Positions 50,751-60,000 of a stretch of 60,000 nucleotides of DNA are shown here, one piece after another. The stretch is from positions 73,115,554 to 73,175,553 of the forward strand of contig OX485803.1 of the NCBI GenBank assembly GCA_950295325.1, given 5' to 3'. The notes under the pieces are model-generated. The model did no database searches. It worked only from the letters and a program-made list of their open reading frames with translations, and was not told the DNA's origin. The number at the start of each line of letters is the position of its first letter. The first letter of the stretch is position 1. A program made the translations under genes and the position numbers. The DNA is from Polytrichum commune (lineage: Eukaryota > Streptophyta > Polytrichopsida > Polytrichales > Polytrichaceae).

Positions 50751-51271
50751 TGCCCCCTCCCCACTTGACTTTACCAAATAACCAAAGTTTTTCCTAAAAG
50801 CCGGGTAAAGCTCCCTTGGTTATAGGGGAGGCATCCAGCTATCCCAATGCACCTACAAGAACTTGCTCCGGAGATTTTTTAGTAGGTTTTAGTTAAATAG
50901 TTTTCACACATGTTTATGGTTTAATCTACCAAGCAATGAACGTTGGATAGTTTTTGTCCCATCCCCAAATCCCTTACTACTCATCTATCTTACCATCAGT
51001 TTTTGTTAATGAAGGTCCTCGTGCCCTCATAGCTAAGACTATAAAGCAACCAATCACAAGGGCGGGAGGCAACACTTTTAAAAGTCCTACATTATTGCCT
51101 CATGTCTAGGTACCAATGGGAGGGTCAGTGCTTTAGACTTAAAACCTCCTTTTTGAAACCATGCCACATCATTTGCCAACTAGGCTCGGCACTAGATAAT
51201 GTCGATGGTGTGAAGGCCGTGTTTTTAGAACCAACTTTTAGGCTTAGCTAAAGTCAGGTGGGGAGGGGGCA
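50751..51271. mobile_element. PIF/Harbinger-type MITE, intact copy, TAA target site
   Basis: A 521-bp element starting TGCCCCCTCCCCACTTGACT and ending AAGTCAGGTGGGGAGGGGGCA, flanked by TAA at 50748-50750 and 51272-51274. It is the uninterrupted counterpart of 28025-31473 and supplies the empty site for the Mutator-like insertion there. Confidence 0.88.
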
Positions 51272-51274
51272 TAA

Positions 51275-53314
51275 TTGTGCTAATCGGTGTAGTAACGAGT
51301 GTGTGATACATCCCATAGATGATATAATAGTCGTAATTTCCTTGTGCTGACCATTCCGACAAAGCAAAATAGACAATACACTTTATTCATTCACCACGGT
51401 ATTTTGCTTCCTTTAATAACAACTTTTCCTTCTTTATTTTGATAACTTCAACATTTTTCATATGATTACCATGGTCAATACTACCAAGCTAAACCGCCAA
51501 TTCAATGCTACCTCAAATTGACCAACAGTAGTTCCCAATACACACAATATTCTAAAGCAAACTATAGAATATATCCATTAATTAGGGTTGGTTTACACCA
51601 TGGACCATAAATTCAGACCATAAATTCAGACCATGAGAGATGGCCTTTTTCCATGGTCTACATTCATGATCCAGCTTTCATGGTCCGATTCCTTGAAAAA
51701 CTAATTTACAAAGTTTTTGGGCCCCTCACTAGGTAAACCGAATGTGGACAAAGAGGAATGACCATGCACCAGAAAGTGAATGTGATGATGAAGTTTTTTT
51801 AGTATATGCTCAAAGATGGCAATTTTGAAATATTAAAGTTTGACCATTTTCTTGTCCTTCTCTTGCCTCCATTTCTTTTCACTCCTCAAAAAAATCCATT
51901 AAAAATTTACTATAACAACATGTCTCTACCGTGGGCCCTTTGCCTTTTTTTCTACCAAAGCACCTCTTTTGCCTCTCCCACTGCAAAATCCTATTGGACC
52001 ATGCCAGTGACTAATGTAGACCTTATAATATGTCTTTTGGGACCTCAAACTCCATGATCACTCGGACATTTTTCAACAACTAATCACAAATTTTGAAAGG
52101 CCTTGAGATAGCTTCATGGTCCATCGTGTAAACAACTCCTTAAGGTAGAAATACCATAACCCGTGAAAATAAGGTGATTTGCATTGAAGATCTGGTCTTA
52201 CAATTATGAGATAATTTTCCAAGATAGACGAGAAGGATTCATGAAGAATGCAAGTTGTTTCATTTTTGTGTCTTGTACAAAAAACTCTATAATTTTTCAA
52301 AGTGGAAAGTTGTCAAACCCCCTACTCGTTCACTAGATTCTCCCTACACCAAACACGGTAGTCCGCATTTCCATACATAACATCACCTAAACCGGTTACC
52401 TCATGAGTACATCAAAACTTGACTCCCATTGGCTGCACTAAGTGTACACACATTGAAGTTGCCGCCTCGCTGCTCCTTGCCAAATCACACATCCACTCAT
52501 GCCACAATGCCCCCCGACTTGCACACAAATTTGCCATAGCAAGAGAGCTCCAAGTTGGGTTCAATGTCAAAGCAACGAGGCTTGTACCATGGCCGGGGCT
52601 CAAAAACCAAGGACTTTGGAAGCTTGGAAACCACAAATGGGACATAACAAGAAAACGGTGGAACCGTGAGGCTCTGTCCTTTACTATGAAAGACTATAAC
52701 TATAGTTGTCCACTTTGCTTATGCTAGTCCATGGCTATTTATTATACCTATAACCAAACCTTTTTTGGATTTTGTGCACCTTTTTCTCAAATGCGGGTCA
52801 AGGATTGAAGCTACTCATTTATCACCCAAATTTTTAGAAATAATGAATTAACAACTGCCAAAATTAACTATGGTTATGAGCCCAAAATGGTTGCTCATAT
52901 TTGTTTTATGTTTAGAATTTATTTAGAATTGCATTGGGAGTGTTATTGAAACAATCAAAAGTATAAAAAGAGTGAGGCTTGGTGTGGTTTATGTTTTAGG
53001 CCTTAAGCTTATTTTGTGTGGTTAGTTAGAAGCTTAGAGGCATTAGGGAGTGCTTTGGTTAAGGGAGTAGTGTTTGATGAAGCAAGGGGAGGGGCCTTGG
53101 ATTTAAATGTTTGATTTAGAACATGTTCTTGTTGATTTAGGGAGTGAGGGTTTAGTGGATAAGATAAGGTCCTACTAAGTAGGGAGGATGTGAGGGGTTA
53201 AGCCCTCTTAGTTTTGTGTGTATCTCTCTCTTTTTGGTGTGGAGCAAGGGGGAGCTCGAGAAGCTCGGAAGGAGAGAGCCGAGGTTGAAGAATGATGGGG
53301 TAATGGTGAGAGAA
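51275..53314. other. Intergenic DNA, no gene recognised
   Basis: A short direct repeat (ccataaattcagaccataaattcagaccat) lies at 51606-51635. The open frames around 52412-52727 on both strands show no domain. Confidence 0.45.
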
Positions 53315-54040
53315 GTAAGCCCTTAGCGGCTGGAATCTATGGCCGAGGCCAGAACTGTGGTTACAGGGTTGAGGAGTAAGCTTAGCAGCTGGAATCTATG
53401 GCTGAGGCCAAGACTGTGCGGTTATAGGGTTGAGGAGTAAGCCTTAGCGGCTGGGATTTATGGCCAAGGCCAGAACTTCGGTTACAGGGTTGAGGATTAA
53501 GCCTTCACAGCTGGAATCTATGGCCGAGGCTAGGACGGTGCGGTTACAGGGTTGAGGAGTAAGCCTTAGCGGCTGGGATTCACGGCCGAGGCCAGAACTG
53601 TGGTTACAGGGTTGAGGAGTGAGCTTAGCAGCTGGAATCTATGGCCGAGGCCAGGACGGTGCGGTTACATGGTTGAGGAGTGAGCTTAGCAGCTGGAATC
53701 TATGGCCGAGGCCAGGACGGTGCGGTTACAGGGTTGAGGAGTGAGCTTAGCAGTTGGAATCTATGGCCGAGGCCAGGACGGTGCGGTTACAGGGTTGAGG
53801 AGTAAGCTTAGCAGCTGGAATTTATGGCCGAGGCCAGAACTGTGGTTACAGGGTTGAGGAGTGAGCTTAGCAGCTGGAATCTATGGCCGAGGCCAAGACT
53901 ATGCGGTTACAGGGTTAAGGAGTAAGCCTTAGCGGCTGGGATTTATGGCCGAGGCCAGAACTATGGTTACAGGGTTGAGGAGTGACCTTAGCAGCTGGAA
54001 TCTATGGCCGAGGACAAAATTGAGTAATTAGAGGGTGAGG
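53315..54040. repeat. Minisatellite, about 12 units of 59-61 bp, two alternating types
   Basis: Each unit reads rAGC(c)TTAGCrGCTGGrATyTATGGCCGAGGCCA then either GAACTGTGGTTACAGGG (type A) or GGACGGTGCGGTTACAGGG (type B), then TTGAGGAGT. Order from the left is approximately A B A B A B B B A B A and a decayed unit. Type A units tend also to have CCTTAGCGGCTGGGATT and type B units CTTAGCAGCTGGAATC, so the unit of amplification was an A-B dimer of about 120 bp. Neither length is a multiple of three when mixed, and frames break, so it is not coding. A GGCCGGTTA short repeat follows at 54058-54105. Confidence 0.9.
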
Positions 54041-55689
54041 AGCTAAGCTTGGAGTAGCGGGCCGGTTATTGACCGGGCTTGAGGCCGGTTATGGGCCGGT
54101 TAGGGGGTTGGTTATGAGCATGGGCTAGTAAATTAGGAAGGGGGAGAAGGATTAGACTAGGGATTCCACTCACTAGTGAATTAGAACGGGTTGAATGGTA
54201 ATTAGTGTAGGTAGAAAGGAATAAATAGAGAAGAGCATTTTTCAATGCTTGTACTCGTATTATGGAATAAATTGGTATGCAAGATTTGATGGGAAATGTA
54301 AGGGACTCTCACGAAGTTGGTAAGATGGAGCTATGGGAACACGAATGTAATATCCATTCCCTCACCCGGACTAGGACGCTTAAGGGTGGGTGGTTTGGCC
54401 TCACAATAGTTAACTATTTTTTTCCAATACATTTTAGGGAGCAACTACAATTAAGTAGATATATACAACTATAGTCAACATCCACATTAAATAAACTAGA
54501 TCAATAATAGCAGGAACAAGTAACATCCAAGTGTGAACGCAAAATGATTAGGAAATTTGCTCTTGAAACAAAGAATTTGATGCATGGTCTCTGTCCTATA
54601 GACATAGCCAACAAAGAAGGAGGAGGAGGAGAAGGAGAATTTCAAGAACAACATTGGAACTTGGACAACGCAACAGTGGACAATCAGGTCATGGGGCCTA
54701 CAATGTTCGGGGCCTTTGACGCTGGCTGCACCGTTGCCTCCGCATGTGGCCCGGAGATCGATAGGATTGGAAGTTGTTGTCGCCACTCATGCCCCGATGA
54801 CACCAAACTTTCCGTCTAGTTCCAGCTGTGAAATTGTTGGGGTATATGTTCAGAAATAGATGTTGGCCCATCACTTCCCACATTATTACAGTCGGAGATG
54901 CTGGCGGATGGTGCCAAAAATGGATGGGGTGATCAGCTTGTCACCATCGCGACCAACAACAACCATTGATCAATCTGCCGTGCTCTAAAATCCAACCATG
55001 TCATGCCACCCTGTGACCTCCGACCCCAAAAATGGACCAACCCTCCCCTTGGCCAATTACATGGCTGGCCAAGCTCATTTATCCATCTTCTAAAATATGT
55101 AGACCTCTTTAGGAATTTTGTTTTGTCATAATTTGCTTGGCTTTGTAGATCAATATGTTGTTAGGATCTCTATAATTTTTTCTTCACAAAATTCAAAGTT
55201 AGTGTATAGTTTTGAATCACTTTCAGGAGATGTCCACTTTACCGTGCTTGCATAGAGATATGGGGATGCTAGTATGTGAGCCTGTGTGCCTTCAAATTTT
55301 TCCCGGTTATGGTTTGTAAATCCGTTGGTGGCCTATGACCGTGGAATTACATATAAGAGTTTATAGTCCAAATGAATAACAAAGAAAATGTTGCTATGCC
55401 AATTTTGTACCAAAAAATGAACTAATATACGTTCAAATGTTGAAATAATAATAATGTAATTGGATATAATGTGTAAGCAAACTCATGTTGGAAATAGGTG
55501 TAGCATGTTAGGATGTCTACAATACACATCAATGTAAAATTTGAATACATCATAATACCATCATAAAGGTGACATGTACGAAGTCCAAACACAAAGAAGA
55601 ATAAAAGTGAATTGTAGATATAAATCGGGTTGTAAACATAAATGTTGGATATAAATTGAGTTAGAGGCAAAGTCTACAAGCATTGCAAA
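54041..55689. other. Intergenic DNA, no gene recognised
   Basis: After the minisatellite the sequence has an aataaatagag motif near 54221 and a gaataaat near 54263, which could be transcription or polyadenylation signals of a repeat unit, but no LTR pair was found. The open frame + 54544-54819 has no recognised domain. Confidence 0.4.
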
Positions 55690-57832
55690 CACTAAAATAT
55701 GAATAATACCTTAGAATGATTAAGCGATGAATTTGAATGTTTTTGGAATACCTTTGCACCCTTAAGTGTGGGTTGAATGGAATATCGAAGGGCAATATCA
55801 AAAGTGGGAGGTGTTTTAAGAGGACAATCCAAATACCACCCACATTTTTCAAAATGCATAAGATCCCAAGATTTCATGATTCCTTTTGTAAACATGCACT
55901 CTTCACTTTCTATGTTAAAATAGTTAGCAAAAAAAATGGGAGATTTAGAATTAACTTTAGTAGGGAATATAACACATTTGAAGTACCTATAAAACACCCT
56001 TTGCATGACTGGTTTGAAGTAGATTTTTTTTTGTCAATGTTATAGTTTTTGCGAACTCTCTCATTTACAATAAAGTCACGAAAAAATGTAGCATCCCATA
56101 ACGATATGCGCATTGTATCCACATAATAAATAATAATGGGCAAATGGTCCATACTATCTAGAAAATAGTTGATGGACACATCCAGATCAACCATAATAGC
56201 ATCAAAGAGCTTATCGGTTTTAATAGCCAACTGTCATATACAAAATAAATATCAATATTTTTTAAAGATTGAAAAGAATGAAAGAAATAAGAAGCAAAAA
56301 AAATCTAAGAAAAACAAATTATATAGTAGCTTTATGAAGTAATTTAGAAAATTCTATATCATTGAGTTTTGGTTTAAAAAATTTGAAGGCCTCACAAAGA
56401 GCAGGTGAGTCGTTCCACCTCTCAAGCCACTTAATTTTCTTTGAAGTGTGTATAACTGAAGTTGCCAACATCCAAAGTTTTTCTTGAGTCGTCTCATGAC
56501 TCTCATCGTGAGTTTTATAATGAGATTTCACATGCTCTAAGAATAAAGGAGTTTGTTTAGGATCTGCAATGAAAAGTTGTTTCTTCAGTTCCGAATGAAA
56601 AATTAATCTCACCTTATCAACAACTTTGAAAACCTATTTATCAACTGCACTTAATGTCCAATGTGCATGATCCAAGTATTATTCATAGAATTTCCTTTGA
56701 ATAGTAGTAGCAACATCCTCCAACTCTTGCTACACCAAGAAAAAGACATGTAAAAATATGAAAAATCGCACATAATAAAAAAACATGCAATATAAAAAAC
56801 ATGATAGTAGAAATTCAAATGAACAACATGAACGAACCGACGAGGTTTCCTTAGTAAGTTCTTGGTGGTTTTACTGGGACGGTACAAATTTCAATAAGAA
56901 AATATACAAGAAATGGGAAAAATATACAAGGAAATTTGATATTTTAGAGAAAATAACCTAGTATAAAAATCCATTAAGGACATTAACAACCAAAGTGAAC
57001 CAAGTTCTATGTTTGAATTTTTGTTTGGCATAGACAACAGGAAGGTCTTCTTTGGAGACAAGTTTTCTAAAATATGAAAGTGGTTGCCTAGTAATGCTTT
57101 GAATGTGGAAAAACTTATAAACAAAATTTGTAGAAACATAGGATTTTTAGTTCCTCATGACAAAATAAAACCAAAAATGTTAAGATATGACAAAAGAACA
57201 TCCAATAGAAAAAAATTAAAACAAGAAGCCAAATGAAAAAATCAAACAAAAAAAGAAAAATGAAGAAATTACCAATTGACTTCATGCAAGGTTGCCAATA
57301 GAGTTGCAATATATCCATTAACATCCAAAATAATATTTTTAATAACATAATGTCAAGTATAATCATGTGTGTGGTCTCAATTAATAATAGACAATCATGT
57401 TCGCAAACGATGATTGTTGTCCCAAACCATGTACATTTTGCCCAAATTTTTTTTGAGGTCTTTATCATTTTGCAATATTTTCTCAAAGGCAGTATTTACT
57501 GACATCCAGTTGTCATTTCATGATTCGATAATAATATCAATAACATCTATTGTATTGCCCTTATTGTTCTCCAAGGTCACGTAAAAAATCACATTGTCTT
57601 CCATATATCCACGAGCAACAAAATGTGTAGCCAAGTTCATAACATCATTTTTCAAAGAAATGCCTAACAACTGGCAATGAAACCATTCGACATAGTAAAA
57701 TATTGAATTTTGATTTTGTCCTTGGTTGATATCTCAACCATTCAAGAATGAAAGAAATGTTGACAATTTCTTTCATAAAAATGCATGTAATTGCAACTCC
57801 AATTCATCTTCAAAAAAATGTAGAATTTCCAT
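55690..57832 (-). pseudogene. Decayed multi-exon gene of unrecognised family, ParB/Srx-like motif
   Basis: Consecutive protein-like blocks run down the minus strand. Block 1 (57832-57273, from ATG) keeps one frame for about 187 codons through six in-frame TGAs (57773-57775, 57734-57736, 57518-57520, 57395-57397, 57377-57379, 57353-57355) and ends at a GTAATT donor. It contains NLATHFVARGYMEDNVIFYV and, about 60 residues on, KMYMVWDNNHRLRT, which resembles the ParB/sulfiredoxin layout with its GxHR motif. Block 2 (about 57150-56950) has ITRQPLSYFRKLVSKEDLPV. Block 3 (about 56740-56320) starts at a TAG acceptor with QELEDVATTIQRKF and includes HVKSHYKTHDESHETTQEKL. Block 4 (about 56230-55690) has DSMDHLPIIIYYVDTMRISL, a frameshift at an A8 run near 56022-56030, then FFANYFNIESEECMF and KSWDLMHFEKCGWYLDCPL. 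The family is not recognised; ParB-like is a weak inference. It may be a transposon-carried or lineage-specific multigene protein. Confidence 0.55.
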
Positions 57833-57879
57833 ATCTGAAGCACAAAAAATGCCACCTATATGAAAAGAGGAAGAAAAAA

Positions 57880-58940
57880 AAATTAGTATGAGTGTTTGCA
57901 TGTGAAAGAAATCACATATGTAAAGTAAAATGAAATGTAAAATAGGGTGGCCACTAAGAGCCACCTTTATGAAAGCAAAGAAAAGTAAAGAAAATGTATA
58001 CATGTATAAGAAATCGCATATGTAAAACATAAGGAAATCTAAAAACAATGGTCGTTAACGGCCACCCTTATATAGAATGAGAAAAAATGATGAATGTGAG
58101 TGTTCAGATATGAAAGATAGTACATATCCAATGCAAATTGAAATGCAAATAAGGACAATGAAAATGATGAATGTCAATATTTATATGTAAAAATAACTAT
58201 ATATACGAAAAAATAACCGTTAACGACCACTTTTATCAAAGGAATTTTTTTTATGAAAATAAATATGTACATGTGGAAGAAACCACATATGCAAAACAAA
58301 GTAAAATGAAAAAAGGCTGGCCGTTAACGGTCACCAGTATGGAAGGAGATTTTATTTTATGAGAGTGAGTGTTTATATGTAGAAAACCACATATACAAAA
58401 CAAAGCGAAATAAAAAAATAAAAAAATCCGTTAACAACCATTCGTATGGAAGGAATTTTTTTAATGAGAGCAAGTGTTTATATGTAGAAAAATCACATAT
58501 ACAAAACAAAGTGAAATGAAAAAATGATGGCCATTGAAGGCCACCCGTATGAAAGGAATTTTTTTTATATAAGAGTGTGTGTTCATATGTAGAAAAAACC
58601 ACATGTGCAAAACAAAGTGAAATAAAAAATAAGTGGCCATTAATGGCCACCCTTATGGAAGACAAATTGCTTTGTGAAAGTGGGTGTATATATGTGGAAG
58701 AAACCATATATGTAAAATAAAGTGACATGAAAAAAGGGTGGCGGTTAATGATCACCCTTTTGGAAGACAATTATTTTTGTGAAAGCGAGTGTTTATATGT
58801 GAAAGAATCCACATATGTAAGACAAAGTGATATGAAAAAAAGGTGGCCGTTTACAGCCACGCCTATAGAAGACAATTGTTTTTGTGAAAGTGTGTTTATA
58901 TGTGGAAGAAACCACATATGTAAAGTAAAGTGACAATGTT
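57880..58940. repeat. Tandem array, about 11 units of about 105 bp with two dyads each
   Basis: Units recur at roughly 57887, 57993, 58100, 58178, 58263, 58368, 58474, 58580, 58684, 58788 and 58891. Each reads approximately GAGTGTTTATATGTGGAAGA AACCACATATGTAAAACAAAGTGA, an A-run, GTGGCCGTTAACGGCCACCC, then TATGGAAGRMAATT. Two dyads recur: TATGTGG..CCACATA with a 5-6 nt loop, and the near-perfect palindrome GTGGCCGTTAACGGCCAC. Unit length near a multiple of three lets long minus-strand frames run through several units. The array lies immediately 5' of the decayed gene at 55690-57832. Confidence 0.85.
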
Positions 58941-58959
58941 TGCTCCCTTTCATTCTCAA

Positions 58960-60000
58960 AATTGCCTTTAAATTATTTGTACTCTAACCTGGTCAACCCA
59001 CTTTGGGATGGCCTCCCTGAACATGATATAAATTTTAAAAGATGCAATAGCATCACCTTGCGAGGTTTATTTAATCTTAAATCCACAGTCATGGGTCATG
59101 TGGTAATAGGTATTTAAGTAAATATAGTATTTTATTGAAAAATGTCAATCTTTGATTTGTTAACCAATTTTTATATATAGAAATTACATCATTTTGAAAA
59201 TTTTAAGGTTGTGGGCTCACACAATCCTTGCTCACCGCTCTTAGGCTCACGCTTGTATGCTCACATCCTAGCGTTGTTGCATATAGATATGTAAAATGAA
59301 ATGGGTATTATAAGAATTAAAGGTTGGGCCTCCTTTCAAAGGTGAACAACTTGAACAACTGGCAAACAAGCTAGCCAACACCTATCTCCTTCCTCCCAAG
59401 GGCAAGCCCCTAGGTTCCCACATGGTTGGTTGAAACACGCAATTCATCCAGATAGTACCCACACTGTGATTGTGTGGACCATATGTGATAAGGTGCACCA
59501 GAAATCAAGTGCTAAGAAGGTCAACCATCCGAGTACTATTATAGCCTTCGGCAACTTAACCTTGGGTTTCCCATGGGATTTGGGTTGACCCCTAAATGCT
59601 CAACAAACCTTCACATTTCATTTTTGGGCAATTCTAGCACCAATGTTGATTTTTTTTGTTACGTAGAAAATATAGACTTTGTTTTTGGAAAATCCAACCA
59701 TACATATGTGAATTGGACTATCATATATTCCTCTTAGGAAAATTTAAATTCAATTGGACCACATCTGATAGGTCAGATTGACATATGAAAATTGTTTTCA
59801 TGGGTGGGGCAACTCTGAATGTTTTGCAAACTTTCCATTTGATGCCATCTTTGGTCAACATATACGTGTTTAAGAGTTGGAAACTTGGCCATTATATATT
59901 ATGTATTTGTCAAAATAATTGCTTGCAAAATTTTGGGTTATTTTGATGAAATTTAGATGAGGTTTGTCACCCTCAAAATCAAAGGCCATATAAGGACAAT
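58960..60000. other. Right edge, no gene recognised
   Basis: AT-rich sequence with a local ggctcacrc repeat near 59213-59263. Open frames are short. Confidence 0.4.

Noticed and set aside
53315-54040. Repeat protein or CRISPR-like array
   Set aside because: Units are contiguous without spacers, mixed 59/61-bp lengths break every frame, and the context is a plant genome.
52930-54480. LTR retrotransposon around the minisatellite
   Set aside because: No paired LTRs, primer-binding site or gag/pol similarity could be found in the window.
57115-57486. Possible membrane protein (Leu/Phe/Ile-rich minus frame)
   Set aside because: Out of frame with the better-supported coding block across the same DNA; hydrophobicity comes from AT-rich codons.
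58357-58770. 137-codon minus-strand frame with internal repeats
   Set aside because: It follows the 105-bp tandem units, whose length is a multiple of three; Phe/Ser/Tyr-rich translation without a recognisable repeat family.

Overview
The window looks like nuclear DNA of a land plant: GT-AG spliced genes separated by long AT-rich intergenic DNA, a chloroplast-type leader on one gene, a plant-type membrane sulfotransferase, telo-box motifs (AAACCCTAA) beside a ribosomal protein gene, and many small inverted-repeat transposons. The sparse genes and a GH71 (mostly fungal) glucanase relic make a seed-free plant such as a fern a reasonable guess, but nothing seen proves it. Three genes look intact: a YCII-domain protein (+, 5202-8382, 4 exons), a P-loop sulfotransferase (-, 9683-11941, 6 exons) and ribosomal protein eL38/RPL38 (-, 48199-48408, one exon). 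I joined exons by reading frame, GT/AG boundaries and phase; transcripts would settle the models.

Layout. 1-12 kb is the gene-bearing part: a broken GH71 alpha-1,3-glucanase gene (-), the YCII gene with a tandem duplication in its large intron, and the sulfotransferase gene. 12-14.7 kb is a C-rich, simple-repeat stretch upstream of the sulfotransferase gene. 15-35 kb is mainly non-autonomous transposons: TA-flanked elements carrying an ATTTAGTGT motif, a TWA-flanked PIF/Harbinger-type family in three copies (two here, one at 50.7 kb), a 2.9-kb Mutator-like element with about 500-bp inverted ends and a 9-bp target duplication nested in one of them, foldback elements, and a perfect 161-bp-arm hairpin. 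35-48 kb holds SINE and LINE remnants and little else. 48-51.5 kb holds RPL38, a duplicated upstream segment, an 8-bp-TSD hAT-type MITE and an uninterrupted PIF-type element. 53.3-54.0 kb is a minisatellite with two alternating unit types. 55.7-58.95 kb holds a decayed multi-exon gene of unknown family, with a motif resembling the ParB/sulfiredoxin GxHR signature, preceded by an array of about eleven 105-bp repeats, each with two dyad symmetries.

The intact genes show no operon-like or pathway link. The best candidates for something undescribed are the 55.7-58.95 kb gene-plus-repeat unit, the dimeric minisatellite, the foldback/hairpin family at 33.8-35.0 kb, and the plant GH71 relic.
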